The position numbers were made by a program, and so were the translations under genes. This document shows positions 1 through 6,838 of a stretch of 64,000 nt of DNA, piece after piece. How positions within the stretch are numbered: the stretch's first letter is position 1; each line of letters begins with the position of its first letter. The notes under the pieces are model-generated. The model made no database searches. It was not told where the DNA came from and was given only the letters and a program-made list of their open reading frames with translations. This stretch comes from Flavobacterium sp. GSB-24. GTDB lineage: Bacteria; Bacteroidota; Bacteroidia; Flavobacteriales; Flavobacteriaceae. The stretch is taken from contig NZ_AP027043.1 of NCBI RefSeq assembly GCF_027924665.1, positions 1,364,001 through 1,428,000 on the forward strand, in the 5' to 3' direction.

Positions 1-2
1 TG

Positions 3-506
3 CCCGATGTGGCGTTGTCAGATATTATCGTTCCGTATATTTTGCAAGGAATCGGTGTTGGGTTTTTATTTGTTCCGCTCATCTTATTTACCACATCATC
101 GGTTCCGGCAAAAATGGCGGTTTCTTCGGGAATTGTTGGAGTTTCGGGTCGTTTTTGGGGAAGTACAATTGGTTTTTGCGTGATGCAGAATGCGGTTGTA
201 TTTTTAAACAAAAAGCACTTTTTAAAATTAAGTCAGTTTGTAACAGGCGAAAATCCAGAAGCACAGCAAACCATAACTGCAACAGCGCAGAGTTTTATGG
301 CAAAGGGATATTCTGCAGATAACGCCAATACTTTAGCGTTGAAGAAAGTCTTCGGGACAGTTGCGAAACAAGCGGCTTTATTAGCTGATATGGAGATTTA
401 TACCATTGTTGGTTACGGTTTGGTGGTTTTGATTATTCTAATAGCATGTAATCAGCATTTGAGACAGACAATGACTTTGGTTAAAAGTAAGATATGGATT
501 GGTTGA
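3..506 (+). CDS. MFS drug exporter, DHA2/EmrB-like, C-terminal part (5' truncated)
   Basis: The frame is open to the left edge of the window, so this is the last ~167 residues of a longer protein; the GTG at 9 is internal. It begins with a hydrophobic helix (IVPYILQGIGVGFLFVPLIL) and a segment resembling the last helices of 14-TM DHA2 exporters (TTSSVPAKMAVSSGIVGVSG, then a loop of ~80 residues, then a final helix YTIVGYGLVVLIILIAC). DHA2 proteins export drugs or other small molecules by proton antiport and are often paired with an HlyD-type adaptor and TolC-type channel, which would lie left of the window. The substrate cannot be inferred. Membership of the MFS is fairly sure, the DHA2 subfamily is likely. 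Confidence 0.7.
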   Translation, partial: PDVALSDIIVPYILQGIGVGFLFVPLILFTTSSVPAKMAVSSGIVGVSGRFWGSTIGFCVMQNAVVFLNKKHFLKLSQFVTGENPEAQQTITATAQSFMAKGYSADNANTLALKKVFGTVAKQAALLADMEIYTIVGYGLVVLIILIACNQHLRQTMTLVKSKIWIG

Positions 507-507
507 T

Positions 508-765
508 GAATTAATCTCGCAAAGGCGCAGAGTCGCAAAGGCTTTTAAAGCCGCAGATTAATAAGATTTAAAGGATTTTTTTCTCATTTGATGTCATTTC
601 GATCCCGAAGTCTCGGGATCGAAATGACAAACAGTACTTTGTAAACATTACTTAAAATAAAAACTTTGCGACTCTGCGTCTTTGCGAGATTCAAAAAAAC
701 TCTTAGCGAATCTCTGCGAAAAACCTCCGCGAATCTCTGTGAAATAACCCTTTATTACCCTATCT
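508..765. repeat. Intergenic word repeats of the CGCAAAG/CTTTGCG family
   Basis: The gap between the MFS and HAD genes contains short words repeated in both orientations. They include CTCGCAAAGGCGCAGAG and CGCAAAGGCTTTTAAAG at 512-550, and the complementary words ACTTTGCGACTCTGCG and TCTTTGCGAGATTC at 663-692. Words of the type GCGAATCTCTGCGAAA follow at 704-745. The two halves could pair over ~150 nt around the REP hairpin at 593-628. The same words recur at 8236-8400, 23759-23850, 29156-29248 and 60316-60546. No gene is seen here: the in-frame codons upstream of the HAD start translate this repeat. Confidence 0.75.
593..628. repeat. Perfect REP-like palindrome with CCCGAAG/TCTCGGG core
   Basis: A 16-bp perfect inverted repeat (gtcatttcgatcccga at 593-608 and its complement at 613-628) encloses a 4-nt loop agtc. 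Related but decayed copies lie at 2620-2652 and, as a fragment, at 3721-3750. The core resembles the hairpin found inside the tRNA-Phe fragments at 60615-60630. It could act as a bidirectional terminator, but there is no clear T-tract. Confidence 0.85.
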
Positions 766-788
766 TGCAACCGTTAAAAAAATATAGA

Positions 789-1454
789 ATGAAACAGCAA
801 TGTGTAATTTTTGATATGGATGGCGTGATTTCGCACACCAATCCGCATCATGTGAAGGCTTTTGAGGCGTTTTTCGATAAATATAATGTTCCTTATACAA
901 ATGAAGAATTCGAAGAACATATGTACGGAAAACATAACAGTTACATCATGACGCATTTCTTCAAGCGCCCAATTGCGGGAGAAGAACTGCTGAAACTCGA
1001 AGACGAAAAAGAGGGAATGTTTCGTGAAATTTATAAAGACAAAGTAGATACGATTCCGCATTATTTGGATTTTTTAAGCGAATTAAAATCTCGCGGATTT
1101 AAAACGGCTGTTGCAACTTCGGCGCCGCGTGCCAATCTGGATTTAATTGCAAACGCTTTAAAAATCTCAGACAAAATGGATTCGATGATGTCCAGCGAAG
1201 ACGTAACACTTCATAAACCAAACCCAGAAGTATATCTAAAATCGGCAGAGCGTGTTGGCGTTTCTCCGTCTGATTGTGTGGTTTTCGAAGATTCTTTTTC
1301 GGGCGTTACAGCAGGATTAAATGCAGGAATGAAAGTTGTTGGCGTTTTGAGTACACATACGAAAGAACACCTTCCTGTATGTGATTTTTATATTAATGAT
1401 TATAGTGAAATTAATGTGGATAAGATTATTGAAATATTAAATTCCAATAAATAA
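789..1454 (+). CDS. HAD-superfamily phosphatase/beta-phosphoglucomutase-like
   Basis: A 221-residue HAD hydrolase. Motif I is FDMDGV (nucleophile Asp9, acid/base Asp11), followed by a helical cap (residues ~17-85). Motif II is the ATSAPR segment, motif III the Lys in HKPNPEVY, and motif IV is VFEDSFSG. The cap type and the FEDS(x)SG motif are typical of beta-phosphoglucomutase and related sugar-phosphate phosphatases. I start at the ATG at 789 because the 41 upstream in-frame codons translate an intergenic repeat. A true beta-PGM partner of the GH65 phosphorylase lies at 46326-46985, so this copy is more likely a phosphatase of unknown substrate. It is transcribed alone. Confidence 0.8.
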   Translation: MKQQCVIFDMDGVISHTNPHHVKAFEAFFDKYNVPYTNEEFEEHMYGKHNSYIMTHFFKRPIAGEELLKLEDEKEGMFREIYKDKVDTIPHYLDFLSELKSRGFKTAVATSAPRANLDLIANALKISDKMDSMMSSEDVTLHKPNPEVYLKSAERVGVSPSDCVVFEDSFSGVTAGLNAGMKVVGVLSTHTKEHLPVCDFYINDYSEINVDKIIEILNSNK

Positions 1455-1480
1455 ATTCCAAATTCCAAACTGTACGAGAG

Positions 1481-1517
1481 ACCTTTGTCAAAGTTTTAAC
1501 TTTGACAAAGGTTTTTT
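1481..1517 (+). terminator. Rho-independent terminator / GTCAAAGTT palindrome
   Basis: A 15-bp perfect inverted repeat (acctttgtcaaagtt at 1481-1495, complement at 1498-1512) has a 2-nt loop and is followed by a T run. It lies 26 nt after the HAD stop. The same CAAAGTTT/AAACTTTG core recurs at 9758-9786, so it is both a likely terminator and a member of a dispersed repeat family. Confidence 0.75.
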
Positions 1518-1552
1518 CTTGCAAATAACCAAAACAAGACAAACTTTTAAGA

Positions 1553-2398
1553 CTATTTCTCTCCAGCAATTACAAGTGCATTTCCATCAATAATAACATT
1601 TCCGTCAGGGAATTTTTCATTTACTAAAGTAAAAACTTCTTGTCTGATTTTTTCTCTCATTGCATCATCGGCATTGCTGAGTGCGGCGACAAAAGGCGCG
1701 GCAATTTCTGTGATCAGATTCCAATAGACATCTGCAGTACCGCAATTTAATTTGCCAGTCAGTTCTGTTTCGGTAGTATTTTTAAACCCAGCTTGTTGGA
1801 AAATATCGGTTATTAAACCGCTTTTCGAACAGCGAAACATTCCCGGAGCTTCGGGAGGCGGAGGCGTGAGCTGCATGTTTCTGTTAATCGTTCCGCCAAC
1901 AGCAGTGACCCAGAAATTTTTCTCAGGTCCGCTCCAGACCGCGGTTGCGATTTTGCCGCCAGGTTTCAGAACGCGATACATTTCTTTTGCTGCTAAAAGC
2001 ATATCAGGAAAAAACATAAAACCCATTCTACAGCTTATCGCATCGAAGGTATTGTCATAAAAAGGAAGTTCAGTGACATCGCAAGCTTTAAATTCGACAT
2101 TTGTAATTCCTTTTCTAAAAGCATTTTCGCGGGCAATGGTAAGCATATCGTCAGCGAGATCGGTAATAACGACTTTTCCGTCAGAAAGCATCGCAGCAAT
2201 GCTCAAACCTGGTTCGCCAGTTCCAGCTGCGACATCTAGAATTACGTCTGATCCTTTTGGGTTTATCGAACGAATGATTTCATCGGCAAAAGGCCTCATA
2301 AAATCCAGAATTTCATGATCCCATTTTTTCCAGCCTGGAGAAAATTTGTTCCAAGATGCTTTTTGCTGTTCCCGAATTTCTTGTAGTTGTGGTTCCAT
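1553..2398 (-). CDS. Class I SAM-dependent methyltransferase (UbiE/type 11-like)
   Basis: A 281-residue soluble methyltransferase. Motif I is DVILDVAAGTGEPG (residues ~51-64), with the acidic motif II VVITDLADDM, the ACDVTELPFYDNTFD segment, and the post-motif MGFMFFPD...EMYRVLKPGG typical of UbiE/COQ5-type enzymes. Such proteins methylate small molecules such as quinone precursors or lipids; the substrate here is unknown. The ATG at 2398 is chosen because the in-frame extension to 2515 is low-complexity and does not resemble the family. The gene is alone, convergent with the HAD gene. Confidence 0.85.
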   Translation of the reverse strand: MEPQLQEIREQQKASWNKFSPGWKKWDHEILDFMRPFADEIIRSINPKGSDVILDVAAGTGEPGLSIAAMLSDGKVVITDLADDMLTIARENAFRKGITNVEFKACDVTELPFYDNTFDAISCRMGFMFFPDMLLAAKEMYRVLKPGGKIATAVWSGPEKNFWVTAVGGTINRNMQLTPPPPEAPGMFRCSKSGLITDIFQQAGFKNTTETELTGKLNCGTADVYWNLITEIAAPFVAALSNADDAMREKIRQEVFTLVNEKFPDGNVIIDGNALVIAGEK

Positions 2399-2619
2399 TT
2401 TGTTTATTGTTAGGTTGTTGAAAACGAATTTTATAACCGAAACAAAATTTGGGGAATTTGTTCTGCAAATAGGCAAAGAGAAGAGTTTTTGGCAGATTTT
2501 TTTTTGGATTAGCAAAGTTACGGAATAAATCTTTTTGGTGAACTGGTTTTAGTGTTAATTTATTGATTAATAGTGTTTTGTGTTTTTGTTTCTCATCAAA
2601 AATTACCACCAAGTATTGT

Positions 2620-2741
2620 TATTCGATCCTGAAGTTTCGGGATCAAAATGACAAACTAGACTTAAAAAAAAATAAATTACATACATTGCCTCCTGCTTTA
2701 GCTGGAGGTTTCTGTTTGAAAAGAAAAAGGCTTTAGCCGAA
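2620..2741. repeat. Composite intergenic repeat, copy A (REP + CCTCC-GCTTTAGC hairpin)
   Basis: The 343-bp gap 2399-2741 holds no gene. From 2620 it contains a degenerate REP (ttcgatcctgaagtttcggg), the string aatgacaaactagactt, a cctcctgctttagctggagg hairpin (2690-2709) and ggctttagccgaat at its end. The same ordered set recurs in the same orientation at 3733-3842. The two copies therefore bracket the peptidase-like gene 2742-3533. Confidence 0.8.
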
Positions 2742-3533
2742 TCAATAGTTTTCCTCCAAAAAAGCAATCCAGCCTTTTTCAAATTCTTCGGGTTTTATGC
2801 TAAGTGCTTTTTCGATGCTGCCAAATGAAGCAATTAGTTTGGGCAGGCTGTCTTTTCCCCATTTTTGGGTCATATATTCGATGATTGTGTAGCCGATATT
2901 ATAAATCTGATTGCTTTTATTAAGCTCTTCTAAAGTCAGGTTTTTGCTTTTGGCGTATTTTACGCTTAGCGAATTTACTTCTCCAGCCTCAAAAATACTG
3001 ATCGATTCCCAAAGCCAGCGCGGATATTCGGCTTTAAACTTTTTATCAAATTCCTTTTCAAAAGTAAGTCGGTCTTGGGTGATGATTGTTTCTTTTGCCC
3101 TGTCGATTAATATATTGAGTTGAACGCAGTGCGTAAATTCATGAAGCGCAGTTTTGAGAGGATCGTCTGGAAAAATAGAATTGAACCAATTGGTCCACAC
3201 AAAATGAAATTCATTTGGACCACGGCTCGTACCTTTTGTGTTTTCTTTTAAACCAGTAGCGCTATTAAATTTGTATTGCGAACCATAAACAAAAACCTTT
3301 ATCAAGTCGTGTTGTACATCTTTTAGATTTTCTCTTATTTTCGCATAATTGTTCTCGAGATGAGTGCTGACTTTTTCAGCCTCACTTTTATAAATTCCGC
3401 TGTAAGAAATAATAAAATGTTCTGATTTAAGAGTTCGGATTTCCTGTTTAACGGTAAAGCTTCGAACTGTTCTTGCAAAGTAAAAAACCGCAATAATTCC
3501 TAAAAGAATAATTAATAATCTGTATTTTCTCAT
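2742..3533 (-). CDS. Membrane-anchored gluzincin-like metalloprotease homolog (HEFTH)
   Basis: A 263-residue protein with one N-terminal hydrophobic segment (residues ~5-20, uncleaved anchor or signal peptide). A zinc-site motif HEFTH follows at residues 131-135 and a downstream conserved-type Glu in RWLWESISIFEAGE (Glu176). This spacing fits the peptidase MA-like gluzincins, where two His and a distal Glu bind zinc and Glu132 is the general base. It would act in the periplasm. The substrate is unknown. The gene stands between two direct copies of a composite repeat (2620-2741 and 3733-3842), which is unusual. I am fairly confident of the metallopeptidase fold, not of a physiological role. 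Confidence 0.7.
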   Translation of the reverse strand: MRKYRLLIILLGIIAVFYFARTVRSFTVKQEIRTLKSEHFIISYSGIYKSEAEKVSTHLENNYAKIRENLKDVQHDLIKVFVYGSQYKFNSATGLKENTKGTSRGPNEFHFVWTNWFNSIFPDDPLKTALHEFTHCVQLNILIDRAKETIITQDRLTFEKEFDKKFKAEYPRWLWESISIFEAGEVNSLSVKYAKSKNLTLEELNKSNQIYNIGYTIIEYMTQKWGKDSLPKLIASFGSIEKALSIKPEEFEKGWIAFLEENY

Positions 3534-3720
3534 GTGTTCTAAATGTTTTTTTGAGATTTAAAAACAAGCGAATTTTGAGAATTAAGTTTTTGGTGTTTTA
3601 AAAATAAGAATATTTAAAGACTAAACACAAAAAGATTTAAAGAAATTTCTGAAGCAGTTTCTGTTTTTGCCACAGATTATTAAGATTAAAAGGATTTTTG
3701 GTCGTTATTTATAATTTTTA

Positions 3721-3842
3721 TGATTTCATTTCTCGTTCCTCGAAATGACAAACTAGACTTAAAAAAAGAAATAAATCAGATGAATTGCCTCCCGCTTTAG
3801 CTGGAGGTTTTTTTATGATTGAAGGTGAAAAGCTTTAGCCGA
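3721..3842. repeat. Composite intergenic repeat, copy B
   Basis: This fills much of the 313-bp gap 3534-3846; the rest is AT-rich with no gene seen. It starts with a decayed REP half (gatttcatttctcgttcctc), then the shared string aatgacaaactagactt, the cctcccgctttagctggagg hairpin (3788-3807) with a T run, and agctttagccgaatt next to the stop of the XRE gene. It is a direct repeat of 2620-2741. The hairpin may terminate transcription from either side. Confidence 0.8.
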
Positions 3843-3846
3843 ATTA

Positions 3847-4077
3847 TTATTTCAAAGGAAAATTAAATAATTCTTTAGGTTCAATATCTAAAGCATTGGC
3901 GATTTTTACAAGAGTTTTTATGGTAGTGTTTATTTCAGCTCTTTCGATTCTGCCTATTTGAGTTTTACGAATCTCACAATCATCAGCTAAATCTTGTTGA
4001 GACATGCCTTTTTTTTCTCGTAATTGTCTAATGTGAACGCCAAGATTTGCAATAAAAGTTTCTTGTGAAATATCCAT
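3847..4077 (-). CDS. XRE-family helix-turn-helix regulator
   Basis: A 76-residue single-domain DNA-binding protein. The Cro/CI-type HTH spans residues ~13-70: IRQLREKKGMSQQDLADDC contains the first helices, and IRKTQIGRIERAE the recognition helix region, ending in ALDIEPKELF. Proteins of this size usually act as dimeric repressors of a neighbouring gene. It is divergent from the small gene at 4165 and ~560 bp from the NACHT gene, so it could control either, which is inference. The start is the first ATG, with the expected family length. Confidence 0.85.
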   Translation of the reverse strand: MDISQETFIANLGVHIRQLREKKGMSQQDLADDCEIRKTQIGRIERAEINTTIKTLVKIANALDIEPKELFNFPLK

Positions 4078-4135
4078 ATTTCAAAATTCCTAAGATTTAT
4101 TTTTGCCTAGGTCACATTTATGCGCTCAAAAGTAT

Positions 4136-4143
4136 TATATTTG
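4136..4143 (+). promoter_or_regulatory. Putative -7 element TATATTTG
   Basis: TATATTTG matches the Bacteroidota -7 consensus TAnnTTTG and lies 21 nt before the ATG of the small gene at 4165. No convincing -33 TTG is seen at the right distance. Confidence 0.35.
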
Positions 4144-4164
4144 AAAACTTTAAAAAATAAGATA

Positions 4165-4398
4165 ATGACTACAGAAATACTTTCGAATGAACTTGAAAAT
4201 AGACTACAAGCCTTTTTTACTGATGTTATCGATCCAAAAGATATGGCGAAAACTATACGAGAGGTAAATTATATTCTTTCGTTATGTTCCATGCGCGGAT
4301 GCGAAACTGTAGAAACTGAATTCAATAATCTCGAAGATAATTTTTATTGGCTCAATAGATTGGCAGAAGCTCTGGATCCTTATTTGGATGTTGATTAA
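4165..4398 (+). CDS. Small acidic protein of unknown function
   Basis: I do not recognise this 77-residue protein. It is acidic and predicted to be mostly helical and soluble, with a central segment IREVNYILSLCSMRGCETVE that has two cysteines four residues apart from each other around Met-Arg-Gly. No signal peptide or membrane segment is seen. The ATG at 4165 follows a plausible -7 element; an upstream in-frame ATG at 4120 would overlap that element and is less likely. It is divergent from the XRE regulator, with 87 bp between starts, suggesting joint control. Confidence 0.6.
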   Translation: MTTEILSNELENRLQAFFTDVIDPKDMAKTIREVNYILSLCSMRGCETVETEFNNLEDNFYWLNRLAEALDPYLDVD

Positions 4399-4410
4399 AT
4401 AGAAGAATCA

Positions 4411-4526
4411 TTTCATTTCGACGAAAGGAGAAACGAAAACAGCAAATCGACAAAATGATATTGTTTCTTAATTTTTTTCATGTTGTACACCCGTCGTTTT
4501 GCTGTAATCTCCTTTCGTCCAGATGA
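4411..4526. repeat. Long imperfect palindrome (MITE-like) upstream of the NACHT gene
   Basis: The left arm 4418-4451 (tcgacgaaaggagaaacg, then aaaacagcaaatcgac) is largely complementary to the right arm 4493-4520 (gtcgttttgctgtaat, then ctcctttcgtcc). About 40 nt of AT-rich DNA separates the arms. It fills half of the gap 4399-4636. It has the size and symmetry of a non-autonomous mobile element, but no target duplication is obvious. Confidence 0.65.
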
Positions 4527-4636
4527 TCGATGTTGTGTTTTCAGCTCAATTTGCTGAATTTAAATTTTGAAAATGAAATAAAATAATGTTATGAAAATTT
4601 TGCTACATTTAGATTTCATAAAGATATCCAAAAAAT

Positions 4637-6607
4637 ATGGTAGACCTAAATCTCGAAGAAATTAAATTAATTCATGAAGTTTCAAAGCCATTAATACAAC
4701 CATTAATAAATTCTTTAATAACTCCAAAAATTGATCGTCTCAACAATTGGTTAAAAAAGAGAAATAATGATTATAAAATCGAAGATCATTATTGGGAAAA
4801 TAAATTTTCTAAATATCTTCAAGAAATTTATAAAGAATCAAGTTTTTTGACAACTTTAGTTTTTCCGAATACAGGAACTAAAATAAAAAAATTATATGTG
4901 CCTTTAACTATTATATCGTATAATGGTGATCATATTTATCAAATAAAAGAAAATGAAAATATTCCTTTTGATAAATTTAGTAGAATAATTATTTCTGATT
5001 ATGCAGGAATGGGAAAATCTACATTGTTGAAATGGATAACTCTTTCAGTAATTGAACAAAATATTAGTATTCCAATTTTGATTGAGCTTAGAAAGATTAA
5101 TGAAAAAAATTCTTTGTTAGAAGAAATTTTCAATCAAATAAACCCTTTGGATAAATCTTTAGATAAAGATTTGACCTTTGAACTTATGAATTTAGGATCT
5201 TTTACAATTTTGCTAGACGGATTTGATGAAATTCCATATGATATTCAAGAAACCATTACTGGTCAAATTGTAGATTTGGTAAGAAAAACAGGAAAAAATA
5301 ATTTTGTTATTACATCTAGACCGGAATCCGCATTATCAACATTCTCAGATTTTCAATTATTCCATATACAACCATTGAGAGATGAGGAAGCATATAATAT
5401 TATAGAAAAGTTGGATAATTTAGGTCAGGTAAAACTAGGTGAAAGTTTAATTTCTGAAATTAAAGAAAAAAATACTCAAGTACATGAATTTTTATCAAAT
5501 CCATTTTTAGTTTCATTATTATATAAATCTTATACTTATAATAAAGATATTCCTTCTAAGAAAATTACATTTTATGAAGAGGTGTATAGTTGCTTGTTTA
5601 AGCATCATGATTTGTCAAAACAGGGATTTAAAAGACCTAAGCGTTCTAACTTAGATATTTATGATTTTGAAATTATTTTAAGAAATATTGCTTTCGAAAC
5701 CTCAAAAATAGGTTTGGTAATTTACACAAAAGATGAACTAATTCATCATATTTTGAAAGCTAAAAAGAATAATGAAAGTATAAGTTTTAAAGAGCAAAAT
5801 TTTTATGATGATTTAACGACAACTGTTCCGTTGTTTAATATTGAAGGGCAAAAAATTAAATGGGCACATAAGTCAATTCAAGATTTTTTTTCAGCAAAAT
5901 ATATTTCAAATCACTCCAAAAAAGAAGAGATTTTAGAATTGATATTTAAATCAAAAAAGCATTCCTACTTAAATATAATTGATTTATTGTATGAATTGGA
6001 GCCAAAAGCATTTTCAAAAGTAATTACAAAAGTCGTTTTAGAGAATTTTGTTGAGTTTTATGAAACTCAATTTTTGTGGAATAAGAAAATACCAAAAGGT
6101 CTTATAAATGAAAGAATTGGACTGACTTTTGGAGCTCAATATGGTTTTTTAAAAGCTAAGGATTCACGATTTTCTTTCAATGATGCCAGAAAGCGTTTTT
6201 TGGAAGAGACAAGTGCAAAAAGAACGGAAACTTTAATATCTCTTTATCATACGAAACCGCCTTATTATTTTATGAGTGAATCTTCATTTTTAAAAGAGAT
6301 TATAAAAATCTTACATTTAAAAGGTGAAAATTTATTTATGTCAGTGTCTTACAGTGAAAAAACAATCACTGCAATTTTAGATCAACTAGTTTTTAATAAA
6401 CTTCATTTATTAAATGATAAAGAAAATGAAGTTTTTAATTTGAAAAAGAATTTTGCTTTATTTAATTCTAGCATAAAAGATGGAATTATGGAGAGAAATC
6501 TACTAGTAAAAGATATTTTAGATTACGAAAAATGTAAAAAAGAATTAGTGCGTATTAATAAACAAATTATTGCAGATGATACTGATGATGAATTAGATAA
6601 TATATAA
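4637..6607 (+). CDS. Stand-alone NACHT-domain NTPase, candidate anti-phage protein
   Basis: A 656-residue soluble STAND-type ATPase. An N-terminal helical region (1-110, with HYWENKFSKYLQEIY at 51-65) precedes the NACHT module. Walker A is SDYAGMGKSTLL (120-131, Lys127), Walker B is ILLDGFDEI (191-199, Asp194, Asp197, Glu198), and sensor 1 is NNFVITSRPE (221-230). A winged-helix-like segment with WAHKSIQDFFSAKYI follows, then a ~220-residue C-terminal region without recognisable repeats. No effector domain (nuclease, TIR, protease) is fused. Bacterial NACHT proteins of this short architecture are known anti-phage sensors; assignment here is by architecture only. The gene is monocistronic, visibly richer in A/T than its neighbours, and ends next to a tRNA-Leu gene, all consistent with horizontal acquisition. 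Confidence 0.8.
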   Translation: MVDLNLEEIKLIHEVSKPLIQPLINSLITPKIDRLNNWLKKRNNDYKIEDHYWENKFSKYLQEIYKESSFLTTLVFPNTGTKIKKLYVPLTIISYNGDHIYQIKENENIPFDKFSRIIISDYAGMGKSTLLKWITLSVIEQNISIPILIELRKINEKNSLLEEIFNQINPLDKSLDKDLTFELMNLGSFTILLDGFDEIPYDIQETITGQIVDLVRKTGKNNFVITSRPESALSTFSDFQLFHIQPLRDEEAYNIIEKLDNLGQVKLGESLISEIKEKNTQVHEFLSNPFLVSLLYKSYTYNKDIPSKKITFYEEVYSCLFKHHDLSKQGFKRPKRSNLDIYDFEIILRNIAFETSKIGLVIYTKDELIHHILKAKKNNESISFKEQNFYDDLTTTVPLFNIEGQKIKWAHKSIQDFFSAKYISNHSKKEEILELIFKSKKHSYLNIIDLLYELEPKAFSKVITKVVLENFVEFYETQFLWNKKIPKGLINERIGLTFGAQYGFLKAKDSRFSFNDARKRFLEETSAKRTETLISLYHTKPPYYFMSESSFLKEIIKILHLKGENLFMSVSYSEKTITAILDQLVFNKLHLLNDKENEVFNLKKNFALFNSSIKDGIMERNLLVKDILDYEKCKKELVRINKQIIADDTDDELDNI

Positions 6608-6612
6608 AAAAC

Positions 6613-6644
6613 AAAAAAGCTTCTGATTTCTCAGAAGCTTTTTT
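6613..6644. terminator. Bidirectional terminator between NACHT gene and tRNA-Leu
   Basis: The inverted repeat aaaaaagcttctga / tcagaagctttttt around a short loop has A and T runs on both sides. It can end transcription of the NACHT gene on the plus strand and of tRNA-Leu on the minus strand. Confidence 0.85.
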
Positions 6645-6647
6645 CAG

Positions 6648-6729
6648 TGCGGATAATAGGACTCGAACCTACACGCCTTGCGGCACCAGATCCTAAGTCT
6701 GGCATGTCTACCAATTTCACCATATCCGC
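6648..6729 (-). tRNA. tRNA-Leu (anticodon UAG)
   Basis: On the minus strand the 82-nt sequence begins GCGGATATGGTGAAATTGG and ends in TATCCGC plus discriminator A. The acceptor stem GCGGATA pairs with TATCCGC. The anticodon stem CCAGA/TCTGG encloses CTTAGGA, giving anticodon TAG. A long variable arm (TGCCGCAAGGCGT) confirms a class II tRNA, and the T arm contains GTTCGAGTCC. CCA is not encoded. Confidence 0.97.
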
Positions 6730-6838
6730 TCAATTGTGGGTGCAAAGATAAACATAACTTCTAAATTTCAAAGCATTTTTTTAAAAAAATTATTAATTCT
6801 CTTTTTTGTATTTTTGAGTTTCTATAAAAATAATTTAA

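Noticed and set aside
666..788. N-terminal extension of the HAD protein
   Set aside because: The codons translate a dispersed intergenic repeat; the protein motif starts directly after the ATG at 789.
2399..2515. Longer methyltransferase start
   Set aside because: The extra 39 residues are low-complexity, do not resemble the family and lie in AT-rich leader DNA.
3847..4398. XRE plus small gene as a toxin-antitoxin module
   Set aside because: They are divergent, not an operon, and the small protein has no toxin motif.
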